64,000 nt of DNA, taken from the NCBI GenBank assembly GCA_023436145.1, contig JAEZKP010000024.1, forward strand, positions 1-64,000, given 5' to 3'. The notes below the pieces were generated by a model. That model was not told the DNA's origin. It searched no databases and was given only the letters and a program-made list of their open reading frames with translations. This document shows positions 52,928 through 62,662 of the stretch, one piece after another; position 1 is the stretch's first letter, and every line of letters starts with the position of its first letter. The translations under genes were made by a program, and so were the position numbers. This DNA is from Fibrobacterota bacterium (GTDB lineage: Bacteria > Fibrobacterota > Chitinivibrionia > Chitinivibrionales > Chitinispirillaceae).

Positions 52928-53812
52928 ATGTATTATCGAAGAAAAATACTACTTGCCCTACTATCTAATTGTGGAGGCAAGATTGAAAAACTGAAGCTAC
53001 AGAAATTATTGTTACTTTTCTGTTCTAAACAACAGAAACCCTCCTATGATTTTGTTCCGTATAAATTCGGTTGTTTCTCATTTGGAGCAAATGCAGATCT
53101 TATTGCCATGAAGAGTAAGGGATTGATAGAAGAAACTGAAACTTCCTGGATATTAATAAATGAAACTCCTGAATCAAAACAACTTAATTCACATGACCTG
53201 ATTAATCTTGATCTTATCTGTGCTAAATATGATAAACTTTCAACTGATGAACTGATTGTCCAAACCTATCTACTGCTTCCTTATTATGCAATAAACAGCA
53301 GCATTATTAATAAATTGCTTAATGAGGAGCAGAAACGGAAAGTGTCAAAAACCATAAGCAGTGATAAAAGCACGACTCTGTTTACGATTGGTTACGAAGG
53401 AAGATCTTTGGAGCAGTTTCTGAATTCCCTTATTCATAACAATATCAGAATTCTTTGTGATGTGAGGAAGAATGCAATGAGCATGAAATATGGGTTTGCC
53501 AAGGGTACGCTATCCAATGCTTGTTACAATGTTGGTATCAAATACTATCATATACCGTCTCTGGGAGTAGATTCAGCAGAACGGAAAGATTTGTCTACAA
53601 AAGATGATTACATAAAGCTGTTTACAGAGTACCGTGCTGATGTTATATTAAACACTGTGGCAGAACAGAAACAGATACTGGACTACATATCTGCCGAGAA
53701 GCGTATCGCACTAATGTGTTTTGAGAAGGACCCGCACATGTGCCATCGTTCTCATTTAGCAGAAGCAATAATTGCATTGAGTAGCTCAAAACTACCTTTA
53801 ATTCATTTGTAA
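52928..53812 (+). CDS. DUF488 protein with N-terminal Panacea-like domain
   Basis: The C-terminal 150 residues are a DUF488 domain: TLFTIGYEGRSLEQFLNSL, ILCDVRKNAMS, YHIPSLGVDS, and CFEKDPHMCHRSHLAEAI. DUF488 is predicted to act on nucleic acids or nucleotides and is often near defence genes. The first 110 residues (RKILLALLSNCGGKIEKLKLQKLLLLF, YDFVPYKFGCFSFGANADL) look like the SocA/Panacea (DUF4065) antitoxin-type domain. It is followed after 2 bp by a partner gene and then by the Wadjet operon. Confidence 0.8.
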   Translation: MYYRRKILLALLSNCGGKIEKLKLQKLLLLFCSKQQKPSYDFVPYKFGCFSFGANADLIAMKSKGLIEETETSWILINETPESKQLNSHDLINLDLICAKYDKLSTDELIVQTYLLLPYYAINSSIINKLLNEEQKRKVSKTISSDKSTTLFTIGYEGRSLEQFLNSLIHNNIRILCDVRKNAMSMKYGFAKGTLSNACYNVGIKYYHIPSLGVDSAERKDLSTKDDYIKLFTEYRADVILNTVAEQKQILDYISAEKRIALMCFEKDPHMCHRSHLAEAIIALSSSKLPLIHL

Positions 53813-53814
53813 AA

Positions 53815-54645
53815 ATGGCAACAGAAAAAGTCCTCATTTCAGTAAAAACCTATCCTTCACTATCTCGAAAATATGACGAATTAGTCTGTACTGCTGGTGT
53901 ACGGCAGGATGGTAGCTGGGTTCGTTTATATCCCATTCCATTTAGAAAAATGGGTTATGATAAGCAATACAGAAAGTATGAATGGTTAGAAGTGGATCTT
54001 GTTCGAAATGAGAAAGATTTCAGACCTGAAACTTTTCGAATCAGAAATGTTGAGAGCATTAAAAGAATAGGTGAAATTCCGACTGATAAAGACGGTACGT
54101 GGGCTCAACGAAGAGACATGCTGCTTAGAAAGGTCTACGATAGCAAAGAACAACTTATTAAAGATGCCTACAATCCTGAAATCTACCGATCTTTAGCAAT
54201 GTTTAAACCTACTAGAATTACCAATTTTATTATAAAAGAAGCTGAAAGCAGGGAATGGAACAAGGAAACACTTGAATATATTGAAGCAAAATTACATCAG
54301 ATCGACCTTTTTTCAGGTGTTCCTGAAATTTTTAAAGTGGTGAAAAAACTACCCTTTACTTTTTATTATGAATTTTTAGACTCTGAAGGTAAAAAGAGCA
54401 CATTGCAGATCATCGACTGGGAAATAGGTGCACTGTATTGGAATTGTATTAAGCGTTTTACTGGTGATGAAAAAGAAGCTTGTGAATGTGTAAAGAAGAA
54501 GTACTGGACAGATTTTGCTTTAACCAAAGACATCTACCTTATTCTTGGAACTACTAAGGAATACCATGCTAAAAGAGCTCCTAACCCGTTTGTTATAATA
54601 GGAGTATTCCCGCCAAAGTTCGAATACCAATTACGATTGCTGTAA
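53815..54645 (+). CDS. Conserved partner of DUF488, function unknown
   Basis: 276 aa; starts 2 bp after the DUF488 stop, so it is clearly in the same operon. The N-terminus (ATEKVLISVKTYPSLSRKYDELVCTAGVRQDGSWVRLYPIPFR) suggests an OB- or SH3-like beta domain that could bind nucleic acid, and C-terminal AKRAPNPFVIIGVFPPK is Pro-rich. I have no named family for it. From its fixed place beside DUF488 it is likely a functional partner in one defence-related pair; this is inference. Confidence 0.6.
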   Translation: MATEKVLISVKTYPSLSRKYDELVCTAGVRQDGSWVRLYPIPFRKMGYDKQYRKYEWLEVDLVRNEKDFRPETFRIRNVESIKRIGEIPTDKDGTWAQRRDMLLRKVYDSKEQLIKDAYNPEIYRSLAMFKPTRITNFIIKEAESREWNKETLEYIEAKLHQIDLFSGVPEIFKVVKKLPFTFYYEFLDSEGKKSTLQIIDWEIGALYWNCIKRFTGDEKEACECVKKKYWTDFALTKDIYLILGTTKEYHAKRAPNPFVIIGVFPPKFEYQLRLL

Positions 54646-54906
54646 TAAAAATAATAGACAATACTAAAAGTACAATTTACAGGAGTGCGCTTGTGTTTAA
54701 TAATAAATGCAATGTGGCGGGGTCAAATGACGAAGTAGCCAAATTTTGGGTTAGGTGAAAAAAGAAACATCTTCCGGTTAATAATCTAACTTCAAAAATA
54801 GCCCTGAATCAAAATTGAAAGGACTTCCACTCAGGCCAATGTGTATTTTTAGAATTACCATAATTCGGTCTGTTAGTCAAATTATCATTGTTCGATATCA
54901 AAAAAA

Positions 54907-56361
54907 ATGAGCCTTTCCTATTCTAATCTCAATCAACTATATAAAATTCATCCTTCATGGCGGCTTTTAAGAGCAGAAAATGCTCCGCTTATACTCTCCT
55001 TTCTTGATAAGGTATTTGTACAGCCGAATGTTCGGTTTATGACTCAGGCTAATCTGGTCTCTAAACTTGAAGACACTCTTTACCAGCTTCGAATAAGTGA
55101 GGGGGCGGAGAGCTTTCCACGTGCTGCCCAGGCGTATCTTGATGACTGGGCACAAAATGAAAAAGGCTGGTTGCGTAAATTCTATCCGGTTGGCAGTGAT
55201 GAACCCCATTATGATTTGACTCCCGCTACTGAAAAAGTTCTCACCTGGATTGAAAGCTTAACTGGTAAGATCTTTGTCGGAACAGAATCCAGGCTGCTTA
55301 CCATATTCGAATTGCTAAAACAGATGGTTTTTGGCTCCGAAACTGACTCTGAAGCACGGATTGCAGAACTTGAAAAACGTAAAGCAGAACTGGATAACGA
55401 AATTAAGGCCATTAAAAGCGGTAATATGGTGCTCATGGATGAAACCTCGATTCGGGACCGGTTTATGCAGTTCAGTACTATGGCACGTGAACTATTGAGT
55501 GATTTCAGAGCTGTAGAAAACAATTTCAGACAACTTGACAGTCAGGTTCGTGAAAAAATTGCCACCTGGGATGGCACCAAGGGAGCATTGCTTGAGCAGA
55601 TATTTGGTGATCGTGATGTTATCGTTGATTCTGATCAGGGGAAAAGTTTTAAAGCATTCTGGGATTTTCTGATGTCATCCAGAAGTCAGGAGGAGTTTAC
55701 ATCTCTTCTGGAGAAAGTATTTTCTATGGATGCAGTCGCACCATTTGCGGAAGACAGAAGGCTGCGCCGTATCCATTTTGACTGGTTGGAAGCTGGTGAA
55801 CATACTCAGCGAACAGTTGCCAGCCTGTCTCAACAGTTGCGTAGATATCTGGATAATCAGGCCTATCTGGAGAATAAGCGAATAATGGAGATTCTTGACA
55901 GTATCGCACAGAAAGCATTACAGGTCAGGGATCGAATGCCATCCGGAAGTTTTATGACCATCAGTGATTCTTCTCCGGAAATCCGTTTGCCGATGGAACG
56001 GCCTCTTTATACGCCGCCTTTAAAAGTGATAATCGATTCCGTTGTTAAAGAAGCAGCTGAAGAGGGTATTGATCTGCAGAAACTTTATGATCAGGTGTAT
56101 GTTGATAAAAATGAACTTCAGGCAAACATTCAGAAAGAGCTGCAAATACAGGATCAGATTACACTTAGTTCAGTAATAGAAAAGCATCCGCTCTCAAAGG
56201 GATTAGCAGAACTTATTACTTATCTTACTATTGCAAGTGAGAATAGTCTTACTGTTTTTGATGAACTTCACAATGAAGAAATCATATGGCAGGACTCAAA
56301 TGGTAAAAGGAAAAAAGTTTTAATTTCAAGAGTCATTTTTAACAGGAAGCATCATGGCTGA
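54907..56361 (+). CDS. jetA: Wadjet type I subunit JetA (DUF3375)
   Basis: Kleisin subunit of the Wadjet SMC complex that recognises and cleaves closed circular plasmids. The typical DUF3375 start (NLNQLYKIHPSWRLLRAENAPLILSFL) is present, with an acidic coiled coil at about 155-185 (ARIAELEKRKAELDNEIKAI) and the family motifs FRAVENNFRQLDSQVRE and LRYLTI-like LAELITYLTIA at the end. 484 aa is normal. The last 8 nt overlap jetB. The 261-bp gap before it holds no recognised gene and probably the operon promoter. Confidence 0.95.
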   Translation: MSLSYSNLNQLYKIHPSWRLLRAENAPLILSFLDKVFVQPNVRFMTQANLVSKLEDTLYQLRISEGAESFPRAAQAYLDDWAQNEKGWLRKFYPVGSDEPHYDLTPATEKVLTWIESLTGKIFVGTESRLLTIFELLKQMVFGSETDSEARIAELEKRKAELDNEIKAIKSGNMVLMDETSIRDRFMQFSTMARELLSDFRAVENNFRQLDSQVREKIATWDGTKGALLEQIFGDRDVIVDSDQGKSFKAFWDFLMSSRSQEEFTSLLEKVFSMDAVAPFAEDRRLRRIHFDWLEAGEHTQRTVASLSQQLRRYLDNQAYLENKRIMEILDSIAQKALQVRDRMPSGSFMTISDSSPEIRLPMERPLYTPPLKVIIDSVVKEAAEEGIDLQKLYDQVYVDKNELQANIQKELQIQDQITLSSVIEKHPLSKGLAELITYLTIASENSLTVFDELHNEEIIWQDSNGKRKKVLISRVIFNRKHHG

Positions 56362-56968
56362 AACGGAAAAAATAGATGTAAGTAATGGATTTTCTGTAGT
56401 TTTGATAACGCTTCTCAAAGGTGTTGTCTATGCCGATGAGAATATAAAGCTCTGGCAGAATCTTCTTTCATTTCAAGCTCGCATAAGAGATTATGTGAGA
56501 GAAATCGGTCTGGAATTGGTCATAAAAGAAGACGAAGGTTTTGCATGGCTTCAAACAGCGGTCTCACAAGAGGGACAGACTGACTTGCCTCGTCTGGTTA
56601 TGAAACGACCGTTGTCTTATCCAGTCAGTCTTTTACTTGCGTTATTGCGAAGAAGGCTTACAGAGCATGACACCTCCAGTAGTGAAACCCGTCTAATTCT
56701 TGGAAGAGATGAAATTGTCGAAATGATAAAAACATTTCTGCCGGCAGGATCGAATGAAGCACGGCTTGTAGATCAGATCGATACTTACATTAATAAAGTT
56801 ATTGAGCTGGGATTTGCCCGTCGTTTACGAACTGAAAATAACAAAATAGAAGTACGTCGACTGTTGAAAGCCTTTGTGGATGCGCAATGGTTGAATGATT
56901 TTGATACCCATTTAAAAGGGTATTTGTTTTCTATGCAGTCCGGCACAACAGATGAGAGCGGTAAGTAA
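56354..56968 (+). CDS. jetB: Wadjet type I subunit JetB (DUF4194)
   Basis: MukE-like winged-helix subunit (204 aa) with the DUF4194 pattern: LLKGVVYADENIKLWQNLLSFQARIRDYV, DEGFAWLQ, LPRLVMKRPLSYPVSLLLALLRRRL, GRDEIVEMIKTFLP. It bridges JetA to JetC. It overlaps jetA by 8 nt and is followed after 3 nt by jetC, so the operon is tightly coupled. Confidence 0.95.
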   Translation: MAETEKIDVSNGFSVVLITLLKGVVYADENIKLWQNLLSFQARIRDYVREIGLELVIKEDEGFAWLQTAVSQEGQTDLPRLVMKRPLSYPVSLLLALLRRRLTEHDTSSSETRLILGRDEIVEMIKTFLPAGSNEARLVDQIDTYINKVIELGFARRLRTENNKIEVRRLLKAFVDAQWLNDFDTHLKGYLFSMQSGTTDESGK

Positions 56969-56971
56969 GTT

Positions 56972-59900
56972 ATGGAAGATCAGTTGTCTTTTGGTTTCGA
57001 TGATAATGATACGCTGGCTGGATTCAGGCTCCAAAGAATTGAGGTATATAACTGGGGTACATTCCACGAAAAAGTGTGGTCGCTGACTCCTGGCGGAAAA
57101 AATGCATTACTTACAGGTGATATTGGTTCGGGTAAATCGACGCTTGTAGATGCAATAACCACACTGCTTGTTCCTGCAAACCGGATTTCATATAATAAAG
57201 CTGCAGGTGCAGAAAGTAAAGAACGGTCATTGCGTTCTTACGTACAAGGGTATTATAAATCTGAGCGTACAGATGGAGGTTATGGGGCAAAACCGGTAGC
57301 CTTGCGTGATCAGAACAGCTATTCGGTTATCCTTGGTGTCTTTGTAAATACCGGGTATCTACAGACCGTAACACTTGCCCAGGTGTTCTGGATAAAAGAG
57401 CTTCAAGGACAACCCAACCGATTTTTTGTAGTTGCAGATGGAGAATTAAATATATCCGAACATTTTGCCAATTTCGGTAATGATATTAAAAATCTGAAAA
57501 AGAACCTGAAAAATATCAGTATAGTTGAAAATATATACGAGAGCTTCCCACCTTACTGCGCTTCTTTCAGAAGAAGATTCGGAATTGAAAACGAACAGGC
57601 GATGGAGCTTTTTCACCAGACCGTATCGATGAAATCGGTTGGTAATCTGACTGATTTTGTTCGTTCTCACATGCTCGAAGCATTTGAAGTTGAAAAACGA
57701 ATCGAGGATTTGATAAATCACTTCGAAAATCTCAATCGGGCTCATGATGCCGTTTTAAAAGCAAAACGCCAGATTGAGCAATTAAGGCCGATAATTAACG
57801 ATCTGGATAAACATGAATCAGTGGATTCTGATAAAAAAAAACTGGTTAGTTGTCGTGACAATTTACGTCTTTATTTTTCACGGATAAAGGGCGAGCTTCT
57901 TGAAAAGAGAATCAGGAATCTGGATGAGGAGCATCGCCGGTTATCCACTCGAATCGATCAGCTCAAAGAGCAGCACACTCATCTTCATGCAGAAAGAGAT
58001 CTTCTTCGTCAGGCAATAGCCGAGAATGGGGGAGACCGTCTCGAACGGCTTAAAAGTGATATTCAGAGTTTGATTGAAAAGAAAAATTCAAGGCTACGCA
58101 AATTTGAAGAGTATCAATCCTTACTTGAGCGGCTCAACTTATCTGTTTTAATAGATTTGGAATCGTTCGTAAAATATCAGTTGTATGCGTCAAAAAGTTT
58201 ATCCGGGTTTGAGCAGAAAGAAGCGGAACTTCAGAATCGTCGGACTGAAGCGGAAGTGAAGCTTAGAACGGAACGGGATAAACACACTGAAGTTATAAAG
58301 GAACTGGAATCTCTCAGATCTCGTAAAAGCAATATCGATTCAAAGCAGATTGAAATAAGAAAAAGTATGTGTAAATCACTCGATATCAACGAAGAAGAGA
58401 TTCCTTTTATTGGTGAGCTGCTGCAGGTTCGTTCTGAGGATGCCATTTGGGAGGGAGCGATTGAACGGTTGCTTCGTAATTTCGGATTGTCGCTTCTGGT
58501 TCCGGAACGACATTATGCGCAGATTGCCGACTGGGTCGACAGGACAAATCTTCGCGGACGTATTGTTTACTTTAAAGTTCCTCAGAAACAACAGGAGAAT
58601 GAGAATATAAACCTGCATCCGGATTCTCTGGTGCGTAAACTATCAATTAAACCGGAAAGTGAATTTTACACCTGGGTGGATGCGGAAATCCGGAAACGGT
58701 TTGATTATTCGTGTTGTAAGTCTATGGATCAATTTCGAAGGGAGAAGCAGGCTGTTACTATTTCGGGTCAGATAAAAGGGGTTGGAAATCGACATGAAAA
58801 GGATGACCGGCACGAACTTCACGACCGCAGCAGATATATTCTTGGATGGAGTAATGAAGAAAAAATCAGGCTACTAGACCACCAAAGGCTTTCTTTAGAA
58901 AAAGAGATACAGCGTATTGCAACGGTGATAAGTTCACTTCAGGATGAAAAGAAAAAATACGATAATGAAAAAACATTGCTGGTAAAGCTTGAGGGATATT
59001 CCAGTTTTGATGAGATAGACTGGAAACCGGTTACCATGCAGATCGAAGAGCTTGAGCGTGAACGAAAAGAACTCGAAAACACATCCGATATTCTGAAGAC
59101 TCTTCAGAGACAGCTCTTGGAACTGGAAAATTCCATAAAAGAGAATGATACAAAGTTAGAAAAAGAAAATTATGATAAAGCACAGAATGAGGGAAAACAG
59201 AATGATGCAAAAAACCTTTTAAATCAGTGTCAGGAGATGATGAGTGATGAAGGGATGCGGATACTGGATCCCTTCATCGATCAGCTTGATGCAATGCGTT
59301 ATGAGGCTCTGGGAGACAGGCAATTGTCTGTGGAATCGATAGATAACCGACAGACCGATATGCGTGAGTGGCTGCAGAAGAAAATTGATAATGAAGAAAA
59401 GCGGCTGAAAACACTTGAAGAGCGTATTATCAGAAATATGGAGGGATACCGCAGGGATTACGTTGCTGAGACTGTTGAAGTTGATGCTAAAATTGAAGCT
59501 GGAGCGGAATTTAGAAAAATGCTCAAACAGCTGGAGGCTGATGATCTGCCGAAATTTGAGTCCCGTTTTAAATCATTACTGAATGAAAATACGATACGTG
59601 AGATAGCCAATTTTCAATCGCAGCTCAACCGGGAGCGACAGGAGATTAAAGAACGGATTGACCGGATAAATCAATCTCTGGCAGGGATAGAATATAACAG
59701 GGGAAGATATATTGTTCTTGAAGATCAGATGACAACCGATATAGAGATACGTGATTTTCAGCAATCGCTTCGCGCCTGCACCGAAGGGAGCCTGACCGGT
59801 TCTGAAGAGGAACAGTATGCAGAAAGCAAGTTTCTTCAGGTAAAGGGAATAATTGACAGGTTTCGCGGACGTGAGGGATCGACAGATGTCGATAAACGCT

Positions 59901-60349
59901 GGACACAGAAAGTCACTGATGTACGTAACTGGTTTGTTTTTGCTGCTTCGGAACGATGGATCGAAGATAATACAGAACATGAACACTATACTGATTCCGG
60001 TGGGAAATCGGGTGGACAGAAAGAGAAACTTGCATATACTGTACTTGCAGCAAGCCTTGCTTACCAGTTTGGTCTTGAGTGGGGAGAGATTCGTTCCAGG
60101 AGTTTCCGGTTTGTGGTTATCGATGAAGCATTTGGACGGGGATCTGATGAATCGACTCGGTTTGGTCTGGAACTCTTCAAAAAACTAAATCTTCAATTGC
60201 TAATTGTTACCCCATTACAGAAGATTCATATCATAGAACCTTATGTGGCAAGTGTAGGCTTTGTCTATAATCCTGAGGGTCGGGAATCTCTTTTACGCAA
60301 CCTTACTATTGAAGAATACAGAGTTGAAAAAGAAGCAAATGCCAGATGA
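56972..60349 (+). CDS. jetC: Wadjet type I SMC-like ATPase JetC
   Basis: 1125-aa SMC/MukB-like motor that extrudes DNA loops. Walker A GDIGSGKST at residues 49-57 after the family start (LAGFRLQRIEVYNWGTFHEKVW). Long coiled coils run from about 270-420 and 650-960 around a hinge-like region near 450-560. The ABC signature (SGGKSGGQKEK) is at about 1009 and Walker B (VVIDEAFGRGSDE) near 1048. All catalytic parts are intact. It overlaps jetD by ATGA. Confidence 0.96.
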   Translation: MEDQLSFGFDDNDTLAGFRLQRIEVYNWGTFHEKVWSLTPGGKNALLTGDIGSGKSTLVDAITTLLVPANRISYNKAAGAESKERSLRSYVQGYYKSERTDGGYGAKPVALRDQNSYSVILGVFVNTGYLQTVTLAQVFWIKELQGQPNRFFVVADGELNISEHFANFGNDIKNLKKNLKNISIVENIYESFPPYCASFRRRFGIENEQAMELFHQTVSMKSVGNLTDFVRSHMLEAFEVEKRIEDLINHFENLNRAHDAVLKAKRQIEQLRPIINDLDKHESVDSDKKKLVSCRDNLRLYFSRIKGELLEKRIRNLDEEHRRLSTRIDQLKEQHTHLHAERDLLRQAIAENGGDRLERLKSDIQSLIEKKNSRLRKFEEYQSLLERLNLSVLIDLESFVKYQLYASKSLSGFEQKEAELQNRRTEAEVKLRTERDKHTEVIKELESLRSRKSNIDSKQIEIRKSMCKSLDINEEEIPFIGELLQVRSEDAIWEGAIERLLRNFGLSLLVPERHYAQIADWVDRTNLRGRIVYFKVPQKQQENENINLHPDSLVRKLSIKPESEFYTWVDAEIRKRFDYSCCKSMDQFRREKQAVTISGQIKGVGNRHEKDDRHELHDRSRYILGWSNEEKIRLLDHQRLSLEKEIQRIATVISSLQDEKKKYDNEKTLLVKLEGYSSFDEIDWKPVTMQIEELERERKELENTSDILKTLQRQLLELENSIKENDTKLEKENYDKAQNEGKQNDAKNLLNQCQEMMSDEGMRILDPFIDQLDAMRYEALGDRQLSVESIDNRQTDMREWLQKKIDNEEKRLKTLEERIIRNMEGYRRDYVAETVEVDAKIEAGAEFRKMLKQLEADDLPKFESRFKSLLNENTIREIANFQSQLNRERQEIKERIDRINQSLAGIEYNRGRYIVLEDQMTTDIEIRDFQQSLRACTEGSLTGSEEEQYAESKFLQVKGIIDRFRGREGSTDVDKRWTQKVTDVRNWFVFAASERWIEDNTEHEHYTDSGGKSGGQKEKLAYTVLAASLAYQFGLEWGEIRSRSFRFVVIDEAFGRGSDESTRFGLELFKKLNLQLLIVTPLQKIHIIEPYVASVGFVYNPEGRESLLRNLTIEEYRVEKEANAR

Positions 60350-61572
60350 ATAGTTTACAGGAAAAATGGTCGACATTAACACAAATTAAGTCGATACTAT
60401 CGAAAAAATGGAACAGTGGTATTTTTCTGAGAGATTACATTGAACCCTCAGGTCTCTTTCCTTTCAGAATTCCGCTCCGTGGTCCTGGACCTAACGATTT
60501 GAGCAGCCAATTTGATCTGGCACGTTCATGGGTTCAGCAATTTCTTATCACTGATACCAAACAACTGTTTGAGGTAGAGTGGCAACAGGTAAATAACAGG
60601 ATTCTGGGGCAGAATCAGTTGCCAGTTGCAGTTATATTCCATTCGAGAGAAAACCTTCTCCGGTATATTAATAAAGAACCGGATTTCAAGCTGTTCATAC
60701 GTTCCTCACAGGAAATACTCAGGGTTTTTCCAGAATTAAAAGAGTGGATTAGTAAACATCCGTTTGCGCTTGTCGAAAATTCATCTGATGTAAACCGGTT
60801 AATAAGAATCGCAAAATGGATAAAAACCACACCCAGACCAGGAATTTACATAAGACAACTGAGCCTGCCTGATATCGACACTAAATTTATTGAAAAACAC
60901 AAGAAACTTCTGACTGAATGGTTTGATATCATTCTTGATTCATCGGTTATAGATGAAAATGCAACTGGAGTCAGAGGCTTTGAGAGGCGATACGGTTTTC
61001 TGGAAAAACCGGTACAGATTCGATTCAGAATTCTGGATAAAAGCTGCTACATTAACGGTTTATCGGATCTGACAATCAGAGCTGATGAGTTTTGCACTTT
61101 GAACATGGATATCGACACTGTATTTGTTACAGAAAACGATATCAATGGACTTGCGTTTCCTATGGTCAGAAGAAGCATAATTCTTTTTGGTCGTGGTTAT
61201 GGATTCGAGTACCTTGAAAACGCACACTGGCTTCACAATAAAAGGATCCTGTACTGGGGTGATATCGATACGCACGGATTTGTTATCCTCAGTCAGTTTA
61301 GAAAACTTTTCCCATCGGTGAAATCATTTCTAATGGACCACGACACGCTACTTGCTTATAGGCAGTACTGGGTAAAAGAAGAGAAGCAGTCTGAAGCGAT
61401 GCCGGAAAATTTAACCAACGAAGAATATTCGGTGTACAATGATCTACGATCGAATTTATTCGGAGAATCGGTTCGACTGGAGCAGGAGTTCATACCTTTT
61501 GATCGTATCTGCAAAGCATGCGACGAAATTTTAAATCTAAATTCCGCAGTTGAGGTGAATGCAGACACATAA
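60346..61572 (+). CDS. jetD: Wadjet type I nuclease subunit JetD (DUF3322-DUF2220)
   Basis: Toprim-type nuclease that cuts the plasmid after loop extrusion. The N-terminal DUF3322 region includes FPFRIPLRGPGPNDLSSQF. The C-terminal DUF2220 Toprim core has E263 in TENDINGLAFP and D306/D308 in YWGDIDTHGF, all three acidic residues intact, plus LMDHDTLLAY. 408 aa is normal. Its ATG overlaps the jetC stop. Confidence 0.95.
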   Translation: MNSLQEKWSTLTQIKSILSKKWNSGIFLRDYIEPSGLFPFRIPLRGPGPNDLSSQFDLARSWVQQFLITDTKQLFEVEWQQVNNRILGQNQLPVAVIFHSRENLLRYINKEPDFKLFIRSSQEILRVFPELKEWISKHPFALVENSSDVNRLIRIAKWIKTTPRPGIYIRQLSLPDIDTKFIEKHKKLLTEWFDIILDSSVIDENATGVRGFERRYGFLEKPVQIRFRILDKSCYINGLSDLTIRADEFCTLNMDIDTVFVTENDINGLAFPMVRRSIILFGRGYGFEYLENAHWLHNKRILYWGDIDTHGFVILSQFRKLFPSVKSFLMDHDTLLAYRQYWVKEEKQSEAMPENLTNEEYSVYNDLRSNLFGESVRLEQEFIPFDRICKACDEILNLNSAVEVNADT

Positions 61573-61607
61573 GATATTGAGATGGTAAGCCTTGAACGCG
61601 GTGAAGG

Positions 61608-61629
61608 CCTTATCGACAACGTGATAAGG
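61608..61629. terminator. Hairpin after the Wadjet operon
   Basis: CCTTATC (61608-61614) pairs with GATAAGG (61623-61629), 36 bp after the jetD stop, without a T-run. The 61573-61861 gap is more GC-rich than its surroundings and holds this hairpin and the short fragment at 61747-61815; nothing else was recognised. Confidence 0.4.
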
Positions 61630-61746
61630 TCAAATCGCGCGAATGACTTAGGGCTTGTCCGCCGCACTTGCGTACTAAAGAAGGCGGGCTCAATAGGTTA
61701 TGCGTATGCGCTACATTCAAATGAGGATTTTAGGTTAAAAGAAACC

Positions 61747-61815
61747 TCATGTTGATTCGAGCAAACGGCGAAGTTCATCACGGTTGAGATCGTAAAATTC
61801 TGGTGTAGTCTTCAT
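61747..61815 (-). pseudogene. 22-codon fragment, possibly an rlmN start
   Basis: ATG at 61815 reads KTTPEFYDLNRDELRRLLEST and stops at 61747. The phrase FYDLNRDELRRLL resembles the first residues of RlmN-type rRNA methyltransferases, after which the gene would have been cut. No further homology follows. It marks an old rearrangement at the edge of the defence island. Confidence 0.3.
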
Positions 61816-61861
61816 CAACTTCGCTGGTTTCAGCGCACTATTACAGGATCTATAATGGCAT

Positions 61862-61894
61862 AAAAAAGGGTAGTCCTGTAAAGGAACTACCCTT
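61862..61894 (-). terminator. Intrinsic terminator of the PEP-CTERM gene
   Basis: On the minus strand AAGGGTAGT/ACTACCCTT (61866-61874 and 61886-61894) forms a 9-bp stem with an inner CC/GG pair, followed by a run of six T (61862-61867). It lies 28 bp after the stop of the minus-strand gene at 61923. Confidence 0.9.
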
Positions 61895-61922
61895 AAAACA
61901 CAAATTTCAGATCTTTTCTTAC

Positions 61923-62522
61923 TTATTTTAAACGACGTCTTGATAATCCAACCAGTGATATTAAACCGATTCCAAGCATGGATATCACACCGGGTTCCGG
62001 AACATTAGTATTATTTTTATCATTAAATGCTGTCAAATGTGAAATTCCCGGTTGTTCTATATTTTTTTTATTACCAGCTAAAAGCCCGTGTGTGGTCCAG
62101 TTGCCAGAATTTTTACCATTTTCCAACCACCAGATCGAATATTCAGGACCAGCTTTAACTGTATAAAATTCAATTTCTTCAGAAGTTGCCCACGTACCAC
62201 TTTTATTTGTAGAGTCGTAAGTAACCGTCATAAAAAGATCCCCAGTACTGTTAGATTCAACCTTCTTGAATCTATCTAGAACAATATTAGAATCTCCTTT
62301 GTAGTAGTCCGATGAAATGATCTGTTTTATAATTGCATCAAGGTCATCATCATTCATCGGAGAACCTTCACCAGCGATCTTACCAAACGTACCAAGATAA
62401 ATCCCATATCCATTAGCAGCATAATATTCAACTGAATCTTTTGATAAAATGAGATCTGCAGAAGCCGAACCAATCATCCCGGCCATAACCAGAGCTATAC
62501 ATGTACCTAAAAACTTATTCAT
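61923..62522 (-). CDS. PEP-CTERM sorting-domain protein
   Basis: 199 aa with an N-terminal signal peptide ending at SASA and the C-terminal PEP-CTERM signal: VPEPG, the hydrophobic stretch VISMLGIGLISLVGL and the basic RRRLK end. Such proteins are cut by an exosortase and attached to, or secreted with, extracellular polysaccharide. The middle domain (YSIWWLENGKNSGNWTTHGL) is not recognised but resembles small PEP-CTERM proteins of unknown function. The exosortase gene is not in this window. Confidence 0.92.
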   Translation of the reverse strand: MNKFLGTCIALVMAGMIGSASADLILSKDSVEYYAANGYGIYLGTFGKIAGEGSPMNDDDLDAIIKQIISSDYYKGDSNIVLDRFKKVESNSTGDLFMTVTYDSTNKSGTWATSEEIEFYTVKAGPEYSIWWLENGKNSGNWTTHGLLAGNKKNIEQPGISHLTAFNDKNNTNVPEPGVISMLGIGLISLVGLSRRRLK

Positions 62523-62662
62523 AAAACTCCCTGAAAAAACTTAAAATTTAGAAGGGCATGAAACACGTAAATCGCATTCCAGTCTTTTAACAGTAACAAT
62601 AATTATAATAAATCAATAACTTATCTATAAGTAGAAACTGCAAGACAAGCCCTTTAGTGTAA

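Noticed and set aside
62639..62655. Possible sigma-54 site upstream of the PEP-CTERM gene on the minus strand
   Set aside because: The GG and GC doublets are 9 nt apart instead of 10, and the -24 box is poor.
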